Part shown: in pieces, positions 18,620 to 26,196 of the stretch
Position numbering within the stretch: the first letter of the stretch is position 1
How the letters are laid out: each line of letters starts with the position of its first letter
Assembly (NCBI RefSeq): GCF_030411955.1
Contig: NZ_JASNRA010000014.1
Coordinates: 60,731-124,730 of the forward strand
Length of the DNA stretch: 64,000 nt
Direction of reading: 5' to 3'
DNA from: Massilia sp. YIM B02443
GTDB taxonomy: Bacteria; Pseudomonadota; Gammaproteobacteria; Burkholderiales; Burkholderiaceae_D
Notes under the pieces: model-generated
What the model was told of the DNA's origin: nothing
Databases searched by the model: none
What the model saw: only the letters and a program-made list of their open reading frames with translations
Program-made: the position numbers and the translations under genes

Positions 18620-19462
18620 CTACAATTCGGTGCGCAGCGCGAACAGTTCCGGGAACAGCACCACGTCCAGCATCTTGCGCAGGTAGCTCACCCCGGCGGT
18701 GCCGCCGGTGCCGCTCTTGAAGCCGATGATGCGCTCCACTGTCGACACGTGACGGAAGCGCCAGAAGCGGAACGCCGTTTCCAGGTCGACCAGCTTTTCG
18801 GCCAGTTCGTACAGCGCCCAGTGGCGCGCGGTGTCGCGGTAGACGCCGAGCCAGGCCGCCTTGACCGAGTCGTCCATCTGCGTGGGAGCTGTGCGCTCGC
18901 CCTCGATGCGCGCCGGGTCGATCGCGAAGCCGCTGCGCGCCAGCAGCATCACCGACTCGTCGTAGATCGAGGGCGCGGCCAGTTCGCGCGCCAGGATCGC
19001 ATGCGCCTCGGGCGCGCCCTCGTGCACCGCCAGCAGTGCCGGGTTCTTGTTGCCGAGGATGAATTCGAGCTCGCGGTACTGGAACGACTGGAAGCCCGAC
19101 GACGCGCCGAGATAGGGCCGGATCGCGGTGTACTCGGGCGGGGTCATGGTGGCCAGCACGTCCCAGGCGTGCACCAGCTGGTCCATGATGCGCGCCACCC
19201 GCGCCAGCATTTTGAAGGCCGGCGGCAGGTCGTCGGCGCGGATGTGGCGCCGCACCGCCTGCAGCTCGTGCAGCATCAGCTTGATCCACAGTTCACTCGT
19301 CTGGTGCTGGACGATGAACAGCATCTCGTCGTGGCTGGGCGAGCGCGGATGCTGGGCGCTCAGGATCCGGCCCAGGCCCAGGTAGTCGCCATAGCTCATC
19401 GACTCCCTGAAATCCATCCGGGCGCCGTGCCACTGTTTGCCGTCGTCGTGCTGGTCGCTCAT
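18620..19462 (-). CDS. kynA: Tryptophan 2,3-dioxygenase
   Basis: 280 residues. Family hallmarks are [17 protein letters not shown], the [19 protein letters not shown] region with the substrate-contact His and Arg-rich pocket, and [18 protein letters not shown]. The heme histidine lies in the C-terminal region [17 protein letters not shown]. It opens the indole ring of tryptophan to N-formylkynurenine in the cytoplasm. It begins 11 bp after kynU on the same strand, giving the order kynU-kynA. Confidence 0.96.
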   Translation of the reverse strand: MSDQHDDGKQWHGARMDFRESMSYGDYLGLGRILSAQHPRSPSHDEMLFIVQHQTSELWIKLMLHELQAVRRHIRADDLPPAFKMLARVARIMDQLVHAWDVLATMTPPEYTAIRPYLGASSGFQSFQYRELEFILGNKNPALLAVHEGAPEAHAILARELAAPSIYDESVMLLARSGFAIDPARIEGERTAPTQMDDSVKAAWLGVYRDTARHWALYELAEKLVDLETAFRFWRFRHVSTVERIIGFKSGTGGTAGVSYLRKMLDVVLFPELFALRTEL

Positions 19463-19473
19463 GGTCGTTCTCT

Positions 19474-20775
19474 TCAGGTGACAGCGCTGCGCGCCGCGTT
19501 GACGTCATAGGCGCCGCGATCGAGGATATCCTTCAGCACGTCCACCGCATCCCACACGTCGGCAAAGCTGGTGTACAGCGGCGTGAAGCCGAAGCGCATG
19601 ATCTCCGGCTCGCGGTAGTCGCCGATCACGCCGCGCGCGATCAATGCCGTCATCACGGCGTAACCGTGCGGATGGGTGAAGCTGACCTGGCTGCCGCGCC
19701 GGGCGTGTTCGCGCGGCGTCACCAGGCCAAGGGGATGGCCGGCGCAGCGGCTTTCGACCAGTTCGATGAACAGGTCGGTGAGGGCCAGCGACTTGGCGCG
19801 GATCGCGTCCATATTCGTCGCTTCGAACACTTCCAGCCCGCATTCGACCAGCGCCAGCGACACGACCGGCTGGGTGCCGCACAGGGCGCGCCCGATGCCC
19901 TCGCTTGGCGCGAAGGCGCTGGCCATCGCGAACGGCGCGGCGTGGCCCCACCAGCCCGAGAGCGGATGGTCGAAGGCGGCCTGGTGGCGCCGCGGCACCC
20001 AGATGAAGGCCGGCGCGCCGGGACCGCCGTTCAGGTATTTATAGGTGCAGCCGACCGCGAAGTCGGCATTCGCGCCGTGCAGGTCGAGCGGCACCGCGCC
20101 GGCCGAGTGGGCCAGGTCCCACACCGCCAGCGCGCCGGCGGCGTGCGCCAGGCGGGTGAGGGCGGCCATGTCGTGCTGGTGGCCGGTGCGGTAGTTGACG
20201 TGGGTGAGCATCAGCACCGCGCAGTCGCCGTCGAGCGCGGCGGGGATCTCGTCGACGCTGTCCACCAGGCGCACGCGGTAGCCCTGCTGCAGCCAGCGGC
20301 TGAGGCCCTCGGCCATATAGATATCGGTCGGGAAGTTGCTGCGCTCGGTGACGATGACTCGGCGCTCGCTGGCACGGCGGCCGTTCGGAAATGCGTCTCC
20401 GCGCCGCTCGCCGGCGCCGCCGTTGGCCTGGATGCGCAGCGCGGCGGCCAGCGCCTTGAACAGGTTGAGCGAGGTGGTGTCGGTCACTGCGACTTCGCCG
20501 GCATGCGCGCCGATCAGCGGCGCCAGGCGGTCGCCCAGGCGGCGCGGCATGTCGAACCAGCCGGCGTCGTTCCAGCTGCGGATCAGGTCAGTGCCCCATT
20601 CGCGCGCCACCACGTCCTGGGCGCGCGCCAGCGCCGCCCTGGGTCGGGCGCCCAGCGAGTTGCCGTCCAAATAGATGACGCCGGCGGGCAGGTCGAAACG
20701 GTCGCGCAGCGGCGCCAGCGGGTCGGCGGCGTCGCGCGCCTGGCAGGCGGCGCGGGTAATGTTGGTGTCGGTCAT
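19474..20775 (-). CDS. kynU: Kynureninase
   Basis: 433 residues, PLP fold type I. It starts [20 protein letters not shown]; the sequence shows [28 protein letters not shown], and the Schiff-base lysine in [16 protein letters not shown]. It converts kynurenine to anthranilate and alanine. I chose the ATG at 20775. kynB (formamidase), which usually completes this operon, is not seen in the window. The start region faces flhD across about 590 bp. Confidence 0.96.
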   Translation of the reverse strand: MTDTNITRAACQARDAADPLAPLRDRFDLPAGVIYLDGNSLGARPRAALARAQDVVAREWGTDLIRSWNDAGWFDMPRRLGDRLAPLIGAHAGEVAVTDTTSLNLFKALAAALRIQANGGAGERRGDAFPNGRRASERRVIVTERSNFPTDIYMAEGLSRWLQQGYRVRLVDSVDEIPAALDGDCAVLMLTHVNYRTGHQHDMAALTRLAHAAGALAVWDLAHSAGAVPLDLHGANADFAVGCTYKYLNGGPGAPAFIWVPRRHQAAFDHPLSGWWGHAAPFAMASAFAPSEGIGRALCGTQPVVSLALVECGLEVFEATNMDAIRAKSLALTDLFIELVESRCAGHPLGLVTPREHARRGSQVSFTHPHGYAVMTALIARGVIGDYREPEIMRFGFTPLYTSFADVWDAVDVLKDILDRGAYDVNAARSAVT

Positions 20776-20929
20776 GCGGATTCCAGAATTGGTTGATGCT
20801 TGAAGCAATAGGCAGGGGCGAAGTGTAGCAAGTTCCGACGCGTCGGAGCGAAAATCATTGTTGAAACGACATGCCTGGCGGACGATGTCGGCCTTGAGAA
20901 AAATTTTCAAAATTTTTTTCACAGAACCC

Positions 20930-20956
20930 TAAAGTTCCCTGAACCCGGACCGATAA
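20930..20956 (+). promoter_or_regulatory. FliA (sigma-28)-like promoter 1 upstream of flhD
   Basis: TAAAGTTC at 20930-20937, an 11-bp spacer, then ACCGATAA at 20949-20956. The sigma-28 consensus is TAAAGTTT-N11-GCCGATAA, so each half differs by one base. It is preceded by AACCC, as in the next two copies. Confidence 0.72.
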
Positions 20957-21004
20957 CGAGTTTAGATAGGCGGTAATGGGTCAAAAAAAAGTGGTGAACG
21001 ACCC

Positions 21005-21031
21005 TAAAGTTCCTGTCGAGGCTGCCGTTAA
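21005..21031 (+). promoter_or_regulatory. FliA (sigma-28)-like promoter 2 upstream of flhD
   Basis: TAAAGTTC at 21005-21012, an 11-bp spacer, then GCCGTTAA at 21024-21031. It lies exactly 75 bp after copy 1, with the same GAC/AAC-CC lead-in, so the promoters look like tandem duplicates. Confidence 0.72.
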
Positions 21032-21079
21032 AGAGTCAGAAGGGCGAGAAAAAAGATGAAAAAAATTCTCGAACAACCC

Positions 21080-21106
21080 TAAAGTTCTCGAAAACGCTGC
21101 CGTTAC
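21080..21106 (+). promoter_or_regulatory. FliA (sigma-28)-like promoter 3 upstream of flhD
   Basis: TAAAGTTC at 21080-21087, an 11-bp spacer, then GCCGTTAC at 21099-21106, again exactly 75 bp after copy 2. Transcription from here would give a leader of about 250 nt before flhD. The rest of the 20776-21361 gap is AT-richer than its surroundings. Confidence 0.65.
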
Positions 21107-21205
21107 CGTAGTAATTGCGCGACAGTTGTAGATCGACGCACACACAATTCGGGGCGTTTCCCGACGCCATGCTCGACCCCCTTCTCATAGGGGAAATGCA
21201 GCGTT

Positions 21206-21237
21206 CCCGTAGAGTTTGTCAGACAAACTCCTACGGG
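21206..21237 (+). promoter_or_regulatory. Stable hairpin in the flhDC leader
   Basis: CCCGTAGAGTTTGTC and GACAAACTCCTACGGG pair over about 15 bp with one bulged base and a one-base centre (a real RNA would open a small loop). It lies 125 bp before flhD, inside the leader predicted from any of the three promoters. No T-run follows directly (CTCTGCTGTCTTTT comes next), so it may be an attenuator, a stability element or a protein site. Confidence 0.55.
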
Positions 21238-21361
21238 CTCTGCTGTCTTTTGCGGACGTCAAATACCGCCTTCGTCTGATTCCGGAAAAGTTTCCTCACG
21301 GTCAGAATCTATCTCATCGGCAACAAACAACACGCCGAACCCAACAAAACGGAGAGAGAAG

Positions 21362-21682
21362 ATGATGACCGCAAACGACATGATGGCCGAGATTCGCGAT
21401 GCCAACCTGAGCTACCTGATGCTGGCTCAGCAGATGATCCGCGCGGACAAGGTTGCCGCCATCTTCCGCCTCGGTATCTCGGCCGACATCGCCGACCTGA
21501 TCGAAGGCATGAGCAACGCCCAGATCCTGAAATTGGCTGGCGGCAACATGATGCTGGCCCGTTTCCGCTTCGACGACACCGCGATCCTGTCGATGCTGAC
21601 CAGCCACACCAAGGACCGCAGCCTGGCCCAATCGCATGCCGCGATCCTGATGGCCGGCCAGCCGGTCGAAGAAATCGCATAA
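21362..21682 (+). CDS. flhD: Flagellar transcriptional activator FlhD
   Basis: 106 residues. MAEIRDANLSYLMLAQQMIRADK followed by FRLGISADIADLIEGMSNAQILKLA is the FlhD signature. With FlhC it forms the heterohexamer that activates class II flagellar promoters. Start ATG with GGAGAGAG upstream; a second ATG directly follows. No AraC/H-NS-type gene lies nearby. Regulation is likely through the three upstream FliA-like promoters and the structured leader. Confidence 0.96.
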   Translation: MMTANDMMAEIRDANLSYLMLAQQMIRADKVAAIFRLGISADIADLIEGMSNAQILKLAGGNMMLARFRFDDTAILSMLTSHTKDRSLAQSHAAILMAGQPVEEIA

Positions 21683-21715
21683 TCCGGTAACGGAAACCGT
21701 ATAATCCGGTAACGG
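21679..21715 (+). repeat. 15-bp direct repeat between flhD and flhC
   Basis: ATAATCCGGTAACGG occurs at 21679-21693 and again at 21701-21715, separated by seven bases. The first copy contains the flhD stop codon. It is followed by GGCC-rich sequence before flhC. It may be a slipped duplication or a short regulatory site. Confidence 0.7.
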
Positions 21716-21757
21716 CCTCGCCTGGGGAGGGCCGATTGGTATACCGGGAGCAGCAGT

Positions 21758-22324
21758 ATGAACAAGAAGAGCGTCGTCACCGAAGCGCAGGAAATCCAGC
21801 TTGCCATCGAACTGATCAACCTGGGGGCGCGACTCCAGCTGCTCGAAACCGAAGTCTCGCTGTCGCGCGAACGCTTGCTCAAGCTGTACAAGGAACTCAA
21901 GGGTGTCTCTCCACCCAAGGGCATGCTCCCGTTCTCCACCGACTGGTTCCTGACCTGGCAACCGAACATCCATTCCTCGCTCTTCATCAATATTCACCAG
22001 TTCCTGGTCGAACACGCGGGCGCCACCGGCATCCAGGCGGTGATGAAGGCATATCAACTTTATCTCGAACAGATGCCGCCGGCGCCGGGTGAAGAGCCGC
22101 TGCTGTCATTGACGCGCGCCTGGACCCTGGTGCGTTTCTTCCAGAGCAACATGCTGCTGCTGGCCCCGTGCAGCAAATGCCAGGGCAAGTTCATCGTCAA
22201 CGCGCTCGACCTCAACGCCGACTATGCCTGCGGCCTGTGCCACATGCCTTCGCGCGCCGGCAAGACGCGCAAGGCCAAGGATGCGCGCGACGCCGCGGCG
22301 GCCGCCAACGAGGATAGCGCCTGA
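21758..22324 (+). CDS. flhC: Flagellar transcriptional activator FlhC
   Basis: 188 residues, FlhC length. The sequence contains [31 protein letters not shown] and a four-cysteine zinc site (CSKC at about 142 and CGLC at about 162), needed for DNA binding by the FlhD4C2 complex. Start ATG with a GGGAGCAGCAGT lead. The gene follows flhD by 75 bp and precedes the methyltransferase with one base between stop and start. Confidence 0.96.
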   Translation: MNKKSVVTEAQEIQLAIELINLGARLQLLETEVSLSRERLLKLYKELKGVSPPKGMLPFSTDWFLTWQPNIHSSLFINIHQFLVEHAGATGIQAVMKAYQLYLEQMPPAPGEEPLLSLTRAWTLVRFFQSNMLLLAPCSKCQGKFIVNALDLNADYACGLCHMPSRAGKTRKAKDARDAAAAANEDSA

Positions 22325-22325
22325 G

Positions 22326-23102
22326 TTGGCGCGCGCGTCGAACCCGGCCGGCATCCTGCGCGCGCCCGCGGTCCAGGCGCTGCTGATCCAGGCCGCCGCC
22401 TTTCCCCTGACGCTCGGCGTCGTCTACCTCTGCGCGCGGGCCGGGCTCGCGGTCTCCTACCTCCATGTGGCGCTGGTGCAGGGCGCAATTGCGCTTGGCC
22501 TGACCTGGTGGCGCCGGCTGGCGATCTGGTGGCGCGCGATCGGCTTCGGCTTTCCGCTCGCGCTGCTGGCGGCAAGTACGCTGGCGATTCCGCCGGCCGT
22601 GTTCCTGGCGCTGTTCCTGTTCCTGCTGCTGCTGTACTGGTCGACCTACCGCACCCAGGTGCCGTACTACCCGTCCGGGCGCCGCGTGTGGGAAGCGGTG
22701 GCGGCCAGCCTGCCCAGGAATCGCCCCTTGCGCGTGATCGACGTCGGCAGCGGCCTGGGCGGCTTCGTGCTGGAGCTGCAGCGCAAGCGCCCCGAGTCGC
22801 GTTTCGAAGGCATCGAGCTGGCGCCCCTGCCGTGGCTCTACAGCTACCTGCGCGCGAAGGCCGCCGGCAGCCGCGCCCGTTTCATCCGCGGCGACTACGA
22901 CCATCTCGATTTCGGCGACTACGATGCCGTGTTCGCCTACCTGTCGCCGGCCGTCATGACGGGCCTGTATCTCAAGGCGGCGCGCGAGATGAAGCCCGGG
23001 TCGACGCTTTTCAGTTACGAATTCGTCATTGCAAGTCAACCACCGAGCCGGATTGTCACCTTGAACATGGATGGCCCGAGCCTGTATTTGTGGGACTTTT
23101 AG
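22326..23102 (+). CDS. Class I SAM-dependent methyltransferase with N-terminal membrane anchor
   Basis: 258 residues. The first 110 hold three to four hydrophobic segments. The C-terminal half is a Rossmann methyltransferase: motif I RVIDVGSGLGGFVLEL, an acidic end of strand 2 in FEGIELAP, and GDYDHLDFGDYDAVFAYL. The target is unknown. I propose a TTG start at 22326, with GAGGA 12 bases upstream; an ATG at 22224 lies inside flhC and gives an unlikely basic extension. Its position between flhC and motA suggests a motility or envelope role, but this is context only. Confidence 0.75.
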   Translation: MARASNPAGILRAPAVQALLIQAAAFPLTLGVVYLCARAGLAVSYLHVALVQGAIALGLTWWRRLAIWWRAIGFGFPLALLAASTLAIPPAVFLALFLFLLLLYWSTYRTQVPYYPSGRRVWEAVAASLPRNRPLRVIDVGSGLGGFVLELQRKRPESRFEGIELAPLPWLYSYLRAKAAGSRARFIRGDYDHLDFGDYDAVFAYLSPAVMTGLYLKAAREMKPGSTLFSYEFVIASQPPSRIVTLNMDGPSLYLWDF

Positions 23103-23147
23103 GCGACACTCCAGAGTGAAAAAGGACGGTTTTACTTGCCCGTGGGC

Positions 23148-23153
23148 TATACT
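23148..23153 (+). promoter_or_regulatory. Possible -10 element before motA
   Basis: TATACT sits about 95 bp before the motA start. The -35 at 17 bp spacing (GACGGT) is poor. It suggests a promoter of its own for the mot-che genes, but no FliA-like site is visible here. Confidence 0.3.
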
Positions 23154-23248
23154 CCGGATAGAGTAGTTCCCTGCATAAACTTTTCTGAATTTCCCGTTTT
23201 TGCGTCGTATGACACGACACCAAAACCGGTCTTCTGGAGTCCATTCCC

Positions 23249-24103
23249 TTGTTAGTCATTGTCGGTTACCTTGTTGTCATGGGTTGCGTGTTCGGCGGCT
23301 TCGCGCTGGCCGGCGGCCACCTTGCTTCGCTCTGGCAGCCCATCGAGCTGCTGATGATCGGCGGCGCCGCCGTCGGCGCCTTCATTGTCGGCAACACCGG
23401 CAAGTCGATCAAGGCCACCATGAAGGCCTTTCCCTCCATCTTCAAGGGTTCCAAGTACAGCAAGGACATGTATATGGAACTGATGGCGCTGCAATTCGAC
23501 GTGCTGTCGAAAGTGCGTAAAGAAGGCCTGATGTCGATCGAAGGCGACATCGAGGCGCCGGAATCGTCGCCGCTGTTCTCGAACTATCCGCTGGTGCTGG
23601 CCGACCACCACATCATCGAATTCATGACCGATTACCTGCGCCTGATGGTGTCCGGCAACATGGACGCGATGCAGATCGAAAACCTGATGGACAACGAGAT
23701 CGAAACCCACCACCATGAAGGCGCGATTCCGTCGCACGTGATCGCCAAGCTGGGCGACGGCCTGCCGGCGTTCGGCATCGTGGCGGCGGTGATGGGCGTG
23801 GTACACACCATGGAATCGGTGGGCCTGCCGCCGGCCGAACTGGGCATCCTGATCGCGAAGGCGCTGGTCGGTACCTTCCTCGGCATCCTGCTGGCCTACG
23901 CGTTCGTCAGCCCGTTGGGCAACGTGCTGGAACAGAAGCTGGAAGAATCGACCAAGATGTTCCAGTGCGTGAAGGTCACCCTGCTGGCCAGCCTGAACGG
24001 CTATGCGCCGGCGCTGGCGGTGGAATTCGGCCGCAAGGTGCTGTACTCGACCGAGCGCCCGACCTTCGCCGAGCTCGAAGAGCACATCAAGAAGAAGAAG
24101 TAA
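23249..24103 (+). CDS. motA: Flagellar motor stator protein MotA
   Basis: 284 residues with four membrane helices. The region LVLADHHIIEFMTDYLRLM and the later FGIVAAVMGVVHTMESVG and LVGTFLGILLAYAFVSPLG contain the family helices and prolines that transmit proton flow to the rotor. The start is TTG at 23249 with GGAG nine bases upstream. It is followed by motB after 44 bp. It forms the proton channel of the stator in the inner membrane. Confidence 0.96.
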   Translation: MLVIVGYLVVMGCVFGGFALAGGHLASLWQPIELLMIGGAAVGAFIVGNTGKSIKATMKAFPSIFKGSKYSKDMYMELMALQFDVLSKVRKEGLMSIEGDIEAPESSPLFSNYPLVLADHHIIEFMTDYLRLMVSGNMDAMQIENLMDNEIETHHHEGAIPSHVIAKLGDGLPAFGIVAAVMGVVHTMESVGLPPAELGILIAKALVGTFLGILLAYAFVSPLGNVLEQKLEESTKMFQCVKVTLLASLNGYAPALAVEFGRKVLYSTERPTFAELEEHIKKKK

Positions 24104-24147
24104 GCGCGCGATGATCGTTCACCTCGATAACGTGATGGGAGGCGTCC

Positions 24148-25080
24148 ATGGCTGACGAAGGACAGCGGCCCATCGTCGTCAAGCGCATCAAGAAGGTGGC
24201 CGGCGGCCACCACGGCGGCGCCTGGAAGATCGCGTACGCCGACTTCGTGACCGCGATGATGGCGTTCTTTTTGCTGATGTGGCTGCTGGGCTCGACCGCC
24301 AAGGGCGACCTGGTCGGCATCTCGGAATACTTCAAGACGCCGCTGAAGGTGGCGATGCAGGGCGGTTCCGGCTCGGGCGACTCGTCGTCGGTGATCCAGG
24401 GCGGCGGCGAAGACCTGACCCGGCGCGCCGGCCAGGTCAAGAAGGGCGACTCTCCACCGGCCAACAAGACCTATGACCTGCAGGCGGCCAAGGCGGCGTT
24501 GCAGCGCGAGGAAAGCGCGCGCCTGTCGGCCCTGAAGGGACGCATCGAATCGGCCATCGAGGTCAATCCGATGCTCAAGAAATACCAGAACCAGCTGCTG
24601 CTGGACATCACCAGCGAAGGCTTGCGGATCCAGATCGTGGACGAGAAGAACCGCCCGATGTTCGCCATGGCGCGCGCCGAGCTGCAGCCCTACACCAAGG
24701 AGATCCTGCACATCATCGGCATGGTGCTCAACGAAGTGCCGAACAAGATCGGCATCTCGGGCCACACCGATTCGACGCCGTACGGCAGCGACACCGGCTA
24801 CAGCAACTGGGAGCTGTCGTCCGACCGCGCCAACGCCTCGCGGCGCGAGATGATGCTGGGCGGGCTGGCGGACGACAAGGTGCTGCGCGTGGTGGGCCTG
24901 GCGTCGGCGGCGAACCTGGACGCCAAGGATCCGTTCAATCCGATCAACCGCCGCATCAGCATCATCGTGATGAACAAGCGCACTGAAGAAGCGGTGCGGC
25001 GCGACGCCGCCACGCTCGACGTGCCGGCGGAAGATGCGACAGGCGCGGCCAATGCGACGCTCGACGCAGTGAAGAAGTAA
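24148..25080 (+). CDS. motB: Flagellar motor stator protein MotB
   Basis: 310 residues. One N-terminal helix (WKIAYADFVTAMMAFFLLMW) carries the proton-accepting Asp32. A plug-like region follows, then an OmpA/MotB peptidoglycan-binding domain with SGHTDSTPYG and NWELSSDRANASRR. It anchors the MotA channel to the cell wall. Start ATG at 24148 with GGGAGG upstream. Confidence 0.96.
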   Translation: MADEGQRPIVVKRIKKVAGGHHGGAWKIAYADFVTAMMAFFLLMWLLGSTAKGDLVGISEYFKTPLKVAMQGGSGSGDSSSVIQGGGEDLTRRAGQVKKGDSPPANKTYDLQAAKAALQREESARLSALKGRIESAIEVNPMLKKYQNQLLLDITSEGLRIQIVDEKNRPMFAMARAELQPYTKEILHIIGMVLNEVPNKIGISGHTDSTPYGSDTGYSNWELSSDRANASRREMMLGGLADDKVLRVVGLASAANLDAKDPFNPINRRISIIVMNKRTEEAVRRDAATLDVPAEDATGAANATLDAVKK

Positions 25081-25122
25081 ATCCGGAATCAGCCCGAAAG
25101 TAGCCCCGGAAAGAGGATAAGA

Positions 25123-25671
25123 ATGACAAGAAAAAAAATACTCGGTTCGCACGTGAAGCGCCTGCTGTCGGGCGTGTCGGTGCACGGCCGGCGCCACCTG
25201 ACCGAGGTCGAGACCGACCTGCTGCAGACCGAGCTGCTGCTGGAGGAAGCGATCGAGAAGCTCAGCGCCAGCTTCATGGCGATCCACGGCACGGTGGCGG
25301 CGCGCCAGGCGGCGATCGACGGCTTGCTCGCCGGCGCCACGCCGAGCGCTGAAGACCGGGAGCTGTTGTCCGGGATGTCGCGCGAGATCGGCGAACACGT
25401 GAACACGGCGATCACCAGCATGCAGTTCCAGGACATGACGGCGCAGCTGATCGAGCGTACGCTGCGCCGGGTGGCCGGCCTGCGCGACTTTCTCGGCACG
25501 CTGAGCGAGCATGGCGCCGACATCGCGCCCGAGACCGACAGCGAGGAGATCGTCGAACGGCTGGGCAAGGTCAGCATGGCGCTGGCGATCCAGTCGCTCG
25601 AACTGCGCAGCGTGCTGCGCCGCTCGGTCGAGCAGCGGCATCTGGAAAGCGGCGACGTCGAACTGTTCTGA
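25123..25671 (+). CDS. CheZ-like chemotaxis protein (putative CheY-P phosphatase)
   Basis: 182 residues, mainly alpha-helical. The stretch MQFQDMTAQLIERTLRRV at residues 100-117 mirrors the CheZ catalytic segment (AQDFQDLTGQVIGR in the gene at 32074), keeping the Asp (104) and Gln (108) that act on phospho-CheY. The C-terminal CheY-binding DDLLDSLGF tail of true CheZ is absent; this one ends GDVELF. The gene sits between motB and cheY. Either it is a second, divergent phosphatase, or a binding protein that has kept only the fold. Confidence 0.72.
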   Translation: MTRKKILGSHVKRLLSGVSVHGRRHLTEVETDLLQTELLLEEAIEKLSASFMAIHGTVAARQAAIDGLLAGATPSAEDRELLSGMSREIGEHVNTAITSMQFQDMTAQLIERTLRRVAGLRDFLGTLSEHGADIAPETDSEEIVERLGKVSMALAIQSLELRSVLRRSVEQRHLESGDVELF

Positions 25672-25745
25672 GTTCGCCCGTTTTCACCTTATAACGAATA
25701 CGAATTCCGGCTCGAGCCGGACACAAAACAGCAGGGAGCAAAAAC

Positions 25746-26111
25746 ATGGCAAAAACGATTCTCGCGGTCGACGATTCAAGTTCGCTGCGCCAGATGGTGG
25801 CGTTCAGCCTGAAGGCCGCCGGCTACAACGTGGTGGAAGCGGTGGACGGCCAGGATGGCCTGGACAAGGCCAAGCTGCAGAGCGTCGACCTGGTGCTGAC
25901 CGACCAGAACATGCCGAAGATGGATGGCCTCACCCTGATCAAGACCCTGCGCACGCTGCCGGGCTACGCCAAGACCCCGATCCTGATGCTGACCACCGAG
26001 TCGTCCGACGAAATGAAGTCGAAGGGCCGCGCGGCCGGCGCCAACGGCTGGCTGGTCAAGCCGTTCGACCCCCAGCGCCTGATCGAGGTGGTCAAAAAAG
26101 TGATCGGCTGA
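25746..26111 (+). CDS. cheY: Chemotaxis response regulator CheY (first copy)
   Basis: 121 residues, a single receiver domain. The acidic pocket is VDDSS, the phospho-acceptor Asp lies in LVLTDQNMPKMDG, followed by MLTTES and the conserved Lys in VKPFD. It differs clearly from the second CheY at 31674 and resembles the receivers that precede cheA in other beta- and gammaproteobacteria. Start ATG with GGGAGC upstream. Confidence 0.93.
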   Translation: MAKTILAVDDSSSLRQMVAFSLKAAGYNVVEAVDGQDGLDKAKLQSVDLVLTDQNMPKMDGLTLIKTLRTLPGYAKTPILMLTTESSDEMKSKGRAAGANGWLVKPFDPQRLIEVVKKVIG

Positions 26112-26196
26112 GCGCCATGATCCTTTGCCCGACTGTTCCAGGCCGCGCGCATCGTACTCAAGGTACGGATGGCGGCCGCACCGACCGGACCACCTT

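Noticed and set aside
22224..22325. Longer start of the methyltransferase inside flhC
   Set aside because: It would overlap flhC by about 100 bp and add a basic segment that is only the flhC zinc region in another frame.
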